64,000 nucleotides of DNA from JAIPAN01 sp040403555 (lineage in GTDB: Bacteria; Bacteroidota; Bacteroidia; Sphingobacteriales; Sphingobacteriaceae), in NCBI GenBank assembly GCA_040403555.1, contig JBBAKN010000002.1:390766-454765 (forward strand), given 5' to 3'. A model generated the notes under the pieces. It ran no database searches and had not been told where the DNA came from. It worked only from the letters and a program-made list of their open reading frames with translations. The position numbers were made by a program, and so were the translations under genes. Below, piece by piece: positions 51,761-60,348 of this stretch. The first letter of the stretch is position 1. Every line of letters starts with the position of its first letter.

Positions 51761-51763
51761 ATA

Positions 51764-51967
51764 TTAAAATGGGTTATCGGATAAGGTTTTTTGTGCGGCT
51801 TGGCTATCTTTTTCGGGTACCAAAACCTGCACTTCTCCAAAATGGTAGGAAGAATCTTGTTTATTTAAGAGCACTGCCTCAATACCATTCTCTTCCAATA
51901 ATTGTTTGCTTAGTTCAGCTTTAATGGGATCGCTAGTGGTATATACTTTAGTCCAATTTTGGCTCAT
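51764..51967 (-). CDS. DUF2007 domain protein (putative signal-transducing protein)
   Basis: A 67-residue PII-like DUF2007 protein (VYTTSDPIKAELSKQLLEENGIEAVLLNKQDS ... QVLVPEKDSQAA). It overlaps the CPBP protease gene by 20 bases, so translation is probably coupled. Its ligand and partner are unknown. Confidence 0.88.
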   Translation of the reverse strand: MSQNWTKVYTTSDPIKAELSKQLLEENGIEAVLLNKQDSSYHFGEVQVLVPEKDSQAAQKTLSDNPF

Positions 51968-52886
51968 GGTTTTCTTTTGGGGGGTTTAGCCCTTTTTGAC
52001 GGGCAATTTGATAAAATTTATACAGTAGAAAAATAGTAATAACGGCCGAAAGCACTACACTAATTAAGTGAAATCGGCCGGCACCGTCTTGATTCATCGC
52101 TTCTGAAACCGATAAACCATTTTGTTGATAGATAAATACAGCTACCACTGCTGATCCGTTGTTTAAAAAATGTCCTAAAACGGGATACCACAAACTGTTT
52201 CCGTAGTAGTATAAATAGCCAAAAAGCGCACCCAGTAACATCCGAGGAATAAAGCCATAAAACTGCAAGTGAATGGCGCTAAACACAATGGCTGCCAACC
52301 AAATACCCACATGGGCGTTTTTGGCCAATCGGCCAAAAATAGGTTGCAGGCATCCCCTAAAAAGAAGTTCTTCTCCAATAGCCGGAATAAGCGCAATCAT
52401 AAGCAAGTTTATAACCAAATCTACAGTCGATGGCATATATAAAAACCTTTGAGTAAGGGTGGCTAGCTGGTCTTCTTGTTGGCGCATCCACTTTTCTACA
52501 TCATCTAAAAAAGCGGGTAGATGCATGGCATTATTAACATCTATGGTCCATTGAAAAAAGCCGGCAGAACAATAAAAAAGTATGCCCGTTAAAACAAAAA
52601 GAGGAATAGAGGTTGGGGTATTTAATTTAAAAAATGAAGGCGCTTGATAGCCCTCTCGTTTAGCAAACCACCAAGCCGGAAGCGCAAAAGAACCAACACT
52701 AGAAAAAAGTTGAACGATACGCAAAAAACCCACGCTTTCATTCATGGACGAAATAGACAACACAGATTGTTTATAGAAAAATGATCCTACAAGAAGGCCT
52801 AACAGAGAAAATAAAAACATCCCAGAAACCACCAAAACCAATAGTTTAAGAAGTGCCAAGCCGGGAGATGTGATACTTGTGGACAT
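51948..52886 (-). CDS. CPBP family intramembrane glutamic endopeptidase
   Basis: A 312-residue membrane protease (CAAX/Abi family). The motif 1 pair is in GEELLFRG (about 196-203), motif 2 HLQFYGF and motif 3 HFLNN (about 260) complete the active site. About eight TM helices. The ATG at 52886 is used. Such proteases can process prenylated peptides or act in self-immunity; no bacteriocin gene is nearby. Confidence 0.9.
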   Translation of the reverse strand: MSTSITSPGLALLKLLVLVVSGMFLFSLLGLLVGSFFYKQSVLSISSMNESVGFLRIVQLFSSVGSFALPAWWFAKREGYQAPSFFKLNTPTSIPLFVLTGILFYCSAGFFQWTIDVNNAMHLPAFLDDVEKWMRQQEDQLATLTQRFLYMPSTVDLVINLLMIALIPAIGEELLFRGCLQPIFGRLAKNAHVGIWLAAIVFSAIHLQFYGFIPRMLLGALFGYLYYYGNSLWYPVLGHFLNNGSAVVAVFIYQQNGLSVSEAMNQDGAGRFHLISVVLSAVITIFLLYKFYQIARQKGLNPPKENHEPKLD

Positions 52887-52913
52887 GATGTGCCTATATT
52901 TTGTACTTTTGAA

Positions 52914-52921
52914 GCATAAAG
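52914..52921 (+). promoter_or_regulatory. -7 box of dusB
   Basis: An exact TACTTTTG, 27 bases before the dusB ATG at 52949, in the divergent gap with the CPBP gene. Confidence 0.5.
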
Positions 52922-52948
52922 TAACAAAAAATTGAGGGCTTTTGTAGT

Positions 52949-53944
52949 ATGTCTGTAAAGATTGGAACAATAGATTTGGGTGATTTTCCGCTTTTGCTTG
53001 CCCCTATGGAGGATGTAAGCGACCCCCCATTTCGTTTGGTGTGCAAACAAAATGGAGCGGATTTAATGTATACCGAGTTTATTTCGTCGGAGGGGCTTAT
53101 TCGTGCGGCAGCAAAAAGTAGAAAAAAGCTTGATATTTTCGAATACGAGCGCCCTATTGGTATTCAAATTTTCGGTAACCTAATAGAAAGTATGCGGGAA
53201 GCTACCGAAATTGCCAGCCAAGCACAACCCGATTTAATAGATATTAATTATGGCTGCCCCGTTAAAAATGTAGCCTGCAGGGGAGCCGGGGCTAGCCTTT
53301 TGCAAGATATTGATAAAATGGTAGCTATGACCAGGGCTGTTGTGGAAAGCACTCACCTTCCTGTAACGGTAAAAACCCGTTTAGGTTGGGATGATACTAC
53401 CAAAAATGTATACGAGGTAGCCGAACGCCTGCAAGATGTGGGCATCAAGGCGCTTACCATCCACGGGAGAACCCGTGCGCAAATGTATAAGGGTCAAGCG
53501 GATTGGAATCTTATTCGGGAAATTAAGCGCAACCCTAGAATTCAGATACCCATTTTTGGTAATGGCGATGTAGATAGCGTAGAAAAAGCTGCCAATTGGC
53601 GCTTAGAATATGAAGTTGATGGGATTATGATTGGCCGAGCAGCCATTGGCTATCCCTGGATTTTTAGAGAAATAAAACACTTTTTTGCTACTGGTGAAAA
53701 GCTGGCTGGGCCCACCCTGGCAGAACGAATTTCGGTATGCAGCACACATCTCGAAAAATCTATTGAGTGGAAGGGGGAGAAAACAGGGGTTTTTGAAATG
53801 AGAAGACATTATGCCAATTATTTTAAGGGTATACCCGATTTTAAGGAATACCGCATGCGGCTGGTGTCCTTAGAAAATGTGGACGATATTTCTTCGGTTT
53901 TATGTGAAATTGAGGAGAAGTTTGAAGATTTTGTAGCAGTATAG
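52949..53944 (+). CDS. dusB: tRNA-dihydrouridine synthase DusB
   Basis: It reduces uridine to dihydrouridine in tRNA D-loops using FMN and NADPH. The 331-residue protein has the FMN barrel motifs APMEDVSDPPFR (about 15-26), INYGCPVKNVACRGAGASLL (about 97-116, with catalytic Cys) and TIHGRTRAQMYKG (about 171-183). apaG starts one base after its stop and is likely co-transcribed. Confidence 0.94.
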   Translation: MSVKIGTIDLGDFPLLLAPMEDVSDPPFRLVCKQNGADLMYTEFISSEGLIRAAAKSRKKLDIFEYERPIGIQIFGNLIESMREATEIASQAQPDLIDINYGCPVKNVACRGAGASLLQDIDKMVAMTRAVVESTHLPVTVKTRLGWDDTTKNVYEVAERLQDVGIKALTIHGRTRAQMYKGQADWNLIREIKRNPRIQIPIFGNGDVDSVEKAANWRLEYEVDGIMIGRAAIGYPWIFREIKHFFATGEKLAGPTLAERISVCSTHLEKSIEWKGEKTGVFEMRRHYANYFKGIPDFKEYRMRLVSLENVDDISSVLCEIEEKFEDFVAV

Positions 53945-53945
53945 T

Positions 53946-54332
53946 ATGGTTAAAGCGAATACACTGGGGGTTACTGTTTCTGTGGTAACAAATTATCAAG
54001 CCGATTTTTCCGATCCGGCCAATGGACGTTTTTTATTTGCATATCAAATTACCATTGAAAACGAAACCCAAACAGCTATTCAGTTGCTAAGTAGACACTG
54101 GGATATTGTAGATGCCAATGGGTTAAGTAGGGTGGTTGAGGGTGAGGGGGTAGTGGGAGAACAACCCGTTATTCTACCCGGAGAATCACACCAATACGTT
54201 TCGGGGTGTGAGTTGGCCACCGAGATGGGATCTATGCGGGGGTATTATACTTTTAAACAAGTAGATAGGGCTGCTTTATTCCGAGCAACTATTCCACATT
54301 TTACGCTGGTAGCCAATTATAAATTAAACTAA
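53946..54332 (+). CDS. apaG: ApaG family protein
   Basis: A 128-residue single-domain ApaG (PF04379), a fibronectin-III-like fold: FLFAYQITIENETQTAIQLLSRHWDI, GEGVVGEQPVILPGESHQYVSGCEL, GSMRGYYTF. Its role in Bacteroidota is not settled; in Enterobacteria it affects Ap4A levels and cobalt resistance. It is in one operon with dusB and ends at a terminator. Confidence 0.93.
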   Translation: MVKANTLGVTVSVVTNYQADFSDPANGRFLFAYQITIENETQTAIQLLSRHWDIVDANGLSRVVEGEGVVGEQPVILPGESHQYVSGCELATEMGSMRGYYTFKQVDRAALFRATIPHFTLVANYKLN

Positions 54333-54366
54333 AAAGCCCCAAATGTTTCCAGGCGGGGCTTTTTTT
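54331..54366. terminator. Terminator shared by apaG and the YugP-type protease gene
   Basis: AAAAAGCCCC and GGGGCTTTTTTT form a hairpin between two convergent genes, with T runs on both sides. Confidence 0.85.
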
Positions 54367-54378
54367 ATATGTATTAAT

Positions 54379-55068
54379 TTAATCTCTTCGGTTGCCCAAT
54401 AACATGCTAGCGTAATATACAAGGGTGGCCAATGACCCTAGGGCGGCTATTACATAGGTCATAGCGGCCCACCAAAGGGCGTCTTTTGCTTGTTCGTGTT
54501 CTGCAGTATTGGTAATAGAAGCACCAGAAGTGTCTAGCCAAGCTAGGGCTCTTCTGCTAGCATCAAACTCTACCGGCAGGGTAATAAAACTAAACAGTGT
54601 AACAAGGGCTAGGGCGGCTACACCAATTGCTAATACATAGGGGTTGCCGGAAAAAACCATAATCATAACGCCAATAAATAGCGTCCATTGAATTAGGTTA
54701 GAGGCTAGGCTAACAACAGGCACCATTGATGAGCGAAATTGCAGCCAAGAATAAGCCCTGGCGTGTTGCACGGCGTGTCCACATTCATGAGCAGCAACAG
54801 CAGCAGAGGCCACACTTTTACCGTGATATACCTCGGGGCTTAGGTTAACTGTTTTGTTTTGTGGGTTGTAGTGGTCTGTTAGTTGGCCTTCAACCGAAAT
54901 AATTTCTACGTCGGATATACCGTGATCGGCCAACATTTTTGTGGCAATTTCTTTACCGCTTAAGCCCGAAAGTAGGCCAATTTCTGAATAGGTTTTAAAT
55001 TTGCTTTTGAAGCGCCACTGTACCGCAAAGCTGATTAGCCCAATGGCTATTAATAAGAATAGTCCCAT
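54379..55068 (-). CDS. YugP-type membrane zinc metallopeptidase
   Basis: A 229-residue membrane protein of the neutral zinc metallopeptidase family (PF04298). The zinc motif is HECGH (His94) in AAHECGHAVQHA, between TM1 (1-18) and TM2-4 (about 115-230); FDASRRALAWLD supplies the third ligand region. The substrate is unknown. An AT-rich gap of 189 bases separates it from rmuC. Confidence 0.88.
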   Translation of the reverse strand: MGLFLLIAIGLISFAVQWRFKSKFKTYSEIGLLSGLSGKEIATKMLADHGISDVEIISVEGQLTDHYNPQNKTVNLSPEVYHGKSVASAAVAAHECGHAVQHARAYSWLQFRSSMVPVVSLASNLIQWTLFIGVMIMVFSGNPYVLAIGVAALALVTLFSFITLPVEFDASRRALAWLDTSGASITNTAEHEQAKDALWWAAMTYVIAALGSLATLVYYASMLLGNRRD

Positions 55069-55225
55069 GTTTTTATTTTTTTATAAATATAATTACCATT
55101 TGTCAAAAAGCATACCACTTAATCACAAAACACCTGTTTTTGTAATTTATTGTGTGTAAATATAGTATTTGGATTGATTTTGAGGATCTTTTGTTGGCTG
55201 GACTCGGCTTGTCAAAATGGCTGTT

Positions 55226-55233
55226 TATTTTTG
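55226..55233 (+). promoter_or_regulatory. -7 box of rmuC
   Basis: An exact TATTTTTG, 24 bases before the ATG at 55258. Confidence 0.5.
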
Positions 55234-55257
55234 TACTTTTAAGGCTTATTAATTTTT

Positions 55258-56604
55258 ATGGATGTAATGATTTTGGGCATATCTGTGCTCGTTTTAGTGG
55301 TAGCCGTAGTACTTTTTGTTAAACGCCCCGTTTCGGCAGATGGTATTTCTACGGATGAGTTTTCTAGATTGAAACAAGAAAATGAAGGATTTCGGGCCGA
55401 GGTGGCCAGAACTACCGAGCGGGCCGAAAACAGTGCGGCAGAGCGCTTGCGTTTAGAGGCTAGGTTGCGTGAGGTTGAATTGGATTTAGCAGCCAAAAAC
55501 GAGCGAATTGTAAAAGCTGAAGAGTCTTTTAAATCGCAAAGAGAGCGCTTGGCGGAACAGGAGGCCTATATTTTAACCCTGCAACAACAGTTTAAATTGG
55601 AGTTCGAAAATATCGCCAATAAGCTATTAGACGAGAAATCGAAAACTTTTACAGAGCACAACCGCACCCAGTTGGATGTGATTTTAAATCCCTTTAAAGA
55701 AAAATTAAAAATTTTTGAAGAGAAGGTGGATAAAGTATATAAAGCGGAATCGGATGAGCGAAATGTGCTAAAGGGAGAGATTAATAAGTTGGTTGAAAAC
55801 AACCGCTTAATGAGCGAAGAAACCCAAAACCTGACCAAGGCGCTTAAGGGTGACCAGAAAAAACAGGGGAATTGGGGGGAGATGATTTTAGAGAAGGTGT
55901 TGGAGCGCTCGGGCTTGGTTAAAGACCGCGAATACCGAGTACAGGCCAGCATGGTTGGGCCCGACGGAAATCGTTTACAGCCCGATGTGGTGATTGATAT
56001 GCCAGATGGAAAACACCTTATTGTAGATTCGAAAGTGTCGTTGGTGGCTTATGAGCGTTTGGTAAATTGTGATAATGATGCCGAACGTGAAGTGTACGCT
56101 AAAGAGCATGTAAAATCGATACAAAACCACATTAATGATTTGTGTGGTAAAAATTACCAGGATTTATATCAAATTAATTCACCTGATTTTGTGTTATTGT
56201 TTGTGCCTATCGAGTCGTCGTTTAGTGTGGCGGTGCAGCTGGATGAGAATTTGTTTAATTATGCCTGGGATCGCCGTGTGGTTATTGTAAGTCCTTCTAC
56301 ATTATTAGCAACATTGGGTACGGTAGCTAGTATTTGGAAACAAGAGCGTCAGAATAAAAACGTATTGGAAATTGCTCGTTTAAGTGGTGCTATGTATGAT
56401 AAATTCTATGGTTTTGTTGAGGATTTAGAAGATATAGGTAAAAGCTTAAAACAAACCGAAAAAGCCTACGACAAAGCCATTAATAAACTATCAACCGGTT
56501 CGGGTAATCTAACGGTAACTGCCGATAAAATAAAAAAGCTGGGTGCTAAAGCCAGTAAACAGCTCGATCAAAAATACATCGACAACGAGGAAGAGTCTGC
56601 CTAA
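55258..56604 (+). CDS. rmuC: DNA recombination protein RmuC
   Basis: RmuC limits recombination at inverted repeats; it is a predicted nuclease. The 448-residue protein has one N-terminal TM helix, a long coiled coil (about 30-190) and the RmuC nuclease-like domain (about 190-400: QGNWGEMILEKVLERSGL, DVVIDMPDGKHLIVDSKVSL, VPIESSFSVAV). Its stop shares CTAA with the convergent thiL. Confidence 0.94.
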   Translation: MDVMILGISVLVLVVAVVLFVKRPVSADGISTDEFSRLKQENEGFRAEVARTTERAENSAAERLRLEARLREVELDLAAKNERIVKAEESFKSQRERLAEQEAYILTLQQQFKLEFENIANKLLDEKSKTFTEHNRTQLDVILNPFKEKLKIFEEKVDKVYKAESDERNVLKGEINKLVENNRLMSEETQNLTKALKGDQKKQGNWGEMILEKVLERSGLVKDREYRVQASMVGPDGNRLQPDVVIDMPDGKHLIVDSKVSLVAYERLVNCDNDAEREVYAKEHVKSIQNHINDLCGKNYQDLYQINSPDFVLLFVPIESSFSVAVQLDENLFNYAWDRRVVIVSPSTLLATLGTVASIWKQERQNKNVLEIARLSGAMYDKFYGFVEDLEDIGKSLKQTEKAYDKAINKLSTGSGNLTVTADKIKKLGAKASKQLDQKYIDNEEESA

Positions 56605-57635
56605 AAGGCCTTCCAGCCCTGGGCTTTTAATTCGTGTATATTATTTGATTTGGAAACCAATTGACAGCCTGAGGCGGCATCGGTCATGTGGCCAATAATA
56701 GTAATATCTGGACTGTTTTTAAGCTTATCGTAATCACCTTGGTTAATGGTGAATAATAACTCGTAATCTTCTCCTCCGTTTAAAGCACAGGTGGTTGGAT
56801 CTAATCCAAATTCACGAGCGGTATCATAAGTCATTTGATCTATTGGGATTTTTTCTTCGTACACGTGGCAACCCACATTTGATTGCTTACAAATGTGTTT
56901 TATTTCAGAGGCTAGGCCATCAGAAATATCAATCATTGCTGTTGGTTTTATCTTATTTTCACGTAAATAATCTATAATATCTTTACGAGCTTCGGGTTTT
57001 AGTTGGCGTTCTATTACATAATCTTTACCCTCTAAATCGGGTTGAATGTTTGGATTTTCTAAGAAGATTTGTTTTTCACGTTCTAATAATTGTAAGCCAA
57101 TATAAGCTCCACCTAAATCTCCAGAAACACATAACAAATCACCTTCTTTTGCACCTGATCGGTAAACAACCTGATCGGCATCTACATAACCAATACTAGT
57201 TACACTTATTATTAAACCTTGTTTAGAAGCCGAGGTGTCACCACCCACCACATCAATATTATATTTTTTACAGGCTAGATAAATACCATCGTAAATTTCT
57301 TCTACTGCTTCTAATGGAAATTTGCTTGATAAACCAATAGACACTGTAACCTGAGCAGCTACTCCATTCATGGCATAAATATCGCTCAGATTTACCTGTA
57401 CAGCTTTATAACCTAAATGTTTAAAAGGAGTATACGCTAAATCGAAATGAATACCCTCTAATAATAAATCGGTTGATACAACGACTTGTTTTTTTCCGGC
57501 AAATAATATAGCCGAATCATCACCAACACCCTTAATGGTGCTGTTTTGTGTGAGTTTAATTTTATCTGTTAAATGCGCTATTAATCCAAACTCTCCTAAT
57601 TGTGCTAACTCTGTACGCTCGGTATTTTCAAACAT
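56601..57635 (-). CDS. thiL: Thiamine-monophosphate kinase
   Basis: ThiL makes thiamine diphosphate from thiamine monophosphate. The 344-residue protein has GVGDDSAIL (about 36-44), the metal-binding VNLSDIYAMNG (about 82-92), GDTSASKQGL and DISDGLASEI (about 218-227). No other thi genes or TPP riboswitch are nearby. An exact -7 box TAATTTTG (57659-57666) lies 23 bases upstream. Confidence 0.95.
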   Translation of the reverse strand: MFENTERTELAQLGEFGLIAHLTDKIKLTQNSTIKGVGDDSAILFAGKKQVVVSTDLLLEGIHFDLAYTPFKHLGYKAVQVNLSDIYAMNGVAAQVTVSIGLSSKFPLEAVEEIYDGIYLACKKYNIDVVGGDTSASKQGLIISVTSIGYVDADQVVYRSGAKEGDLLCVSGDLGGAYIGLQLLEREKQIFLENPNIQPDLEGKDYVIERQLKPEARKDIIDYLRENKIKPTAMIDISDGLASEIKHICKQSNVGCHVYEEKIPIDQMTYDTAREFGLDPTTCALNGGEDYELLFTINQGDYDKLKNSPDITIIGHMTDAASGCQLVSKSNNIHELKAQGWKAF

Positions 57636-58091
57636 AATTTCTCTTTTTTAATCTTCTCCAAAATTATCCTTTTATACACACACTAAATAATTACTATTTA
57701 TTATTTATAAAATAATCTATGGTTTATTAAGGTGTTAGTATGGTGTATAATACAGTTGCTATTTATTTCATTTTGTAGTTATACTATTTTTATACACAAA
57801 TAACCACCCCTTTTTAAATAATAAATCACTTGTAAATAAACACTTATAAAAAGCATAATTATCAACTCACACTATTTTGTGAATAAATTAAGGATGATTT
57901 TATAGTGGACAACTAGTAGAAATTGCTGTATAAAAAGTGTAGAAAATTATAAAACCGAAGCAAACTCTGGCCACATAATTAGTTCTACTTTTTTATCTAC
58001 ATTATTTTATGGGTTATTAACAGCTTTCCACACGCAATACTAGGTTAAATACTAGATTCTATGTACCTTGTTTTATAAAAAAATCAATTTT
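57636..58091. other. AT-rich gene-free region with DnaA-box cluster, candidate oriC
   Basis: The longest gene-free stretch in the window (456 bases) is strongly AT-rich. It holds three exact DnaA boxes (TTATNCACA): 57672-57680 and 57790-57798 on the plus strand, and 57878-57886 on the minus strand. Near matches (8/9) lie at 57742-57750 and 57993-58001, and a weaker TTTCCACA at 58025-58032. A/T-only runs between them could act as an unwinding element. mnmG, a common neighbour of origins, and two parS-like sites are 4 kb to the right. dnaA is not in the window. Confidence 0.5.
57659..57666 (-). promoter_or_regulatory. -7 box of thiL
   Basis: The minus strand reads TAATTTTG, an exact match, in the left end of the gene-free AT-rich region. 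Confidence 0.5.
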
Positions 58092-58616
58092 ATGCCTCTT
58101 TTTTTACCCGTAAAAGGAATTTCACCCATTTTTGGAACAGATTGTTTTATTGCAGAAAACGCCACTATTGTGGGCGATGTTATGTTGGGTAATTTCTGTT
58201 CTATTTGGTTTAATACGGTTATACGAGGTGATGTAAACCAAATCAGAATTGGAAACTATACCAATATTCAGGATGGTGTTACGGTTCATTGTACATATGA
58301 ACAAGCTGCCGCTACTATTGGAAATTATGTATCGGTGGGGCATAACGCTATTATTCACGGCTGCACCATAAGAGACAGGGTGTTGGTTGGCATGGGTGCA
58401 ATTATAATGGACCACACCGTGGTAGAAGAGTATTGTATTATTGCAGCTGGCTCTATTGTTTTAGAAAACACGCTTTGTGAGTCGGGATATATTTATGCCG
58501 GTGCACCCGCTAAAAAGATAAAACCCATTAGTGAAACCCAGCGGGCCCTATTAGATCAACTACCAGATAGGTATGTGGTTTATAGCGATTGGTTTAAAAA
58601 TCCACAGGAACTATAA
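58092..58616 (+). CDS. Gamma carbonic anhydrase family protein
   Basis: A 174-residue left-handed beta-helix (hexapeptide repeat) protein. Metal-ligand histidines appear in TVHCTY, VGHNAIIHGC and the adjacent repeat, and GAPAKKIK closes the helix. Family members are gamma carbonic anhydrases or related acyltransferase-like proteins (YrdA/PaaY type); activity is not certain. The ATG at 58092 (MPLFLPVKGISP) fits the family. Its 3' end overlaps the convergent gene by 23 bases. Confidence 0.9.
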   Translation: MPLFLPVKGISPIFGTDCFIAENATIVGDVMLGNFCSIWFNTVIRGDVNQIRIGNYTNIQDGVTVHCTYEQAAATIGNYVSVGHNAIIHGCTIRDRVLVGMGAIIMDHTVVEEYCIIAAGSIVLENTLCESGYIYAGAPAKKIKPISETQRALLDQLPDRYVVYSDWFKNPQEL

Positions 58617-60201
58617 TTTTTTCCTCTAAATCCCAGTTTGCTCGTAGGCCAATATTTTTTTCTAAAAACCACACTTTTTCAGGTTGGGTATTTGTTGCTA
58701 GATCTCCACTATCCCATTTCCCATTTTTGTTTTCATCCAATACCACCCGAACGGTGTATTTTCCAATAGAATAGGTTTTATAGCTTAAGGTGCTAGCTTG
58801 TGTAATAATATCTTCTCTTACAACTATTTTTTGTTCGTTTAACAACTGTAACACATACCTTTTACTCGTATCACTTAAGCTCACCAACAGTCCTAAATTC
58901 CCATAACTATCTAAACCATCTTGCATGAAAGTTTTAGAAAAAGAGGCATTTTTAAAGCCGGAAATCGCCTTTATGGCTCCTTCAGAAACCCTTATCGTGT
59001 AATTTCTTCCCGCTTTAAAAGGATATAATATTGACAGCGACTGTACCAGCCCAACCGGCTTTCCAACTTTCCAGCCACTTAATTTTATAGAATCTGAATA
59101 CAAACTTATTTTGGTGCTATCCACAAGTTCTGCGGGCATGGAAAAAAGTAATGAGTAACCCAATCCGGGTTTTAATCTGTTCCCCAGAGTGTTGTCTTTT
59201 ATAACCGGTGTTCTATTGTATGCCTCTCTTTTATTCCGGTTAATATTAACCGTATTAATAAGCCCCCCATCAGAGTATATTCCTAATTTTAAAGAGTCAT
59301 AGGTTAGCTCCGGCGACCAAATTAGAACAGAATCACCCAGCTTACTATATTTTTTTATGCTGTTTTTTAGATATTCGGTTCCTTCCAGCTCTTTTACACT
59401 CAATTCTTTTACAGGCTTATTATAAACCAAAATAAGCCTTCCATCTAGTTCCACTTTTTTTTCTATAACCTTAAAATCTTTTGGTAATTCTTTAAACACC
59501 CTAAGATTCACACCCGGTGTATTTTTGGCTAATTTAATTATGGTAGAACTAAATCCAATTTCATCTATTCCTTGATTATAAATTTTATCAGCGCCGGTTT
59601 CCTTGAGTGCATATACCGAATACTCATCAGCCCGCAGGTTATTTAATCTATAATTACCCGCTTCATCCGTCATGGTATAGGTGCCTGGCCTCTTTTTACC
59701 CAATAAACTGTCTTGTTTGTTTGTAAATATAAACACCATTACGTCTTTTAGGGGTTCATTTGTGGTGGCGCTAGTTACTGTTCCACTAATGGATAGCGAA
59801 TCGACCACACTTCCGCTCGAAAAAACATAACTGTAGTTTTTTAGCAAATTGTTTTCGTTTACATCGCCAATGGCTTTGCCGAAATTTATGGTGTAGGTGG
59901 TGTTGGGTTCTAGCGTCTGACCTAGCTTTATGCTTAACACCTCTTTGCTTGCTTTTATATCGAGTGGTTTTTCTAGCGAAGGGCTTACTGTAATTTCCGT
60001 GAAGGCATTATTTAATTTTATAAATTCATTAAACGTCAGCTCGATTTCAGAAGCCAAAAAACCCGTGCTTAAATTTTTGGGTTTTTCTTTCACCACCTTC
60101 GGCGCCCCGGCGTCTTTTGGTCCACCACTCGGCGATTGCATGCTGGCACAACCAGCCAGCGTCCACAACCCAATGACAAAGCCGGCCCCCAACCACCACA
60201 T
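58594..60201 (-). CDS. Lipoprotein with Ig-like (SbsA type) N-terminal domain
   Basis: A 535-residue lipoprotein (LAGCAS, Cys17) of the Bacteroidota Ig-like/DUF family. The N-terminal SbsA-type Ig domain (about 45-140: IELTFNEFIKLNNAF, LEPNTTYTINFGKAI) is followed by a carboxypeptidase-like regulatory domain (about 155-230: SGTVTSATTNEPLKDVMVFIF, GNYRLNNLRADEYSVYAL). The C-terminal part has no assignment. The start at 60201 gives the signal peptide; the longer reading from 60306 does not. Function unknown; likely faces the periplasm or surface. Confidence 0.82.
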   Translation of the reverse strand: MWWLGAGFVIGLWTLAGCASMQSPSGGPKDAGAPKVVKEKPKNLSTGFLASEIELTFNEFIKLNNAFTEITVSPSLEKPLDIKASKEVLSIKLGQTLEPNTTYTINFGKAIGDVNENNLLKNYSYVFSSGSVVDSLSISGTVTSATTNEPLKDVMVFIFTNKQDSLLGKKRPGTYTMTDEAGNYRLNNLRADEYSVYALKETGADKIYNQGIDEIGFSSTIIKLAKNTPGVNLRVFKELPKDFKVIEKKVELDGRLILVYNKPVKELSVKELEGTEYLKNSIKKYSKLGDSVLIWSPELTYDSLKLGIYSDGGLINTVNINRNKREAYNRTPVIKDNTLGNRLKPGLGYSLLFSMPAELVDSTKISLYSDSIKLSGWKVGKPVGLVQSLSILYPFKAGRNYTIRVSEGAIKAISGFKNASFSKTFMQDGLDSYGNLGLLVSLSDTSKRYVLQLLNEQKIVVREDIITQASTLSYKTYSIGKYTVRVVLDENKNGKWDSGDLATNTQPEKVWFLEKNIGLRANWDLEEKIIVPVDF

Positions 60202-60348
60202 TCTTTTAAAGGCCCCTATCGAGCCATTGGTTAAAAAAAGATATTTTTTGGAAGAACTAGTCAAATAATTATTAAAAGTCCCGCAAATCGCTTTATTTTG
60301 TGTCACCCAATTCTTTATTTAAATTATTGATAATCAAATACTTAACTA

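Noticed and set aside
51948..52886. CPBP protease as a bacteriocin immunity gene
   Set aside because: No bacteriocin or leader-peptide gene is nearby and the neighbours are lipid-synthesis and housekeeping genes.
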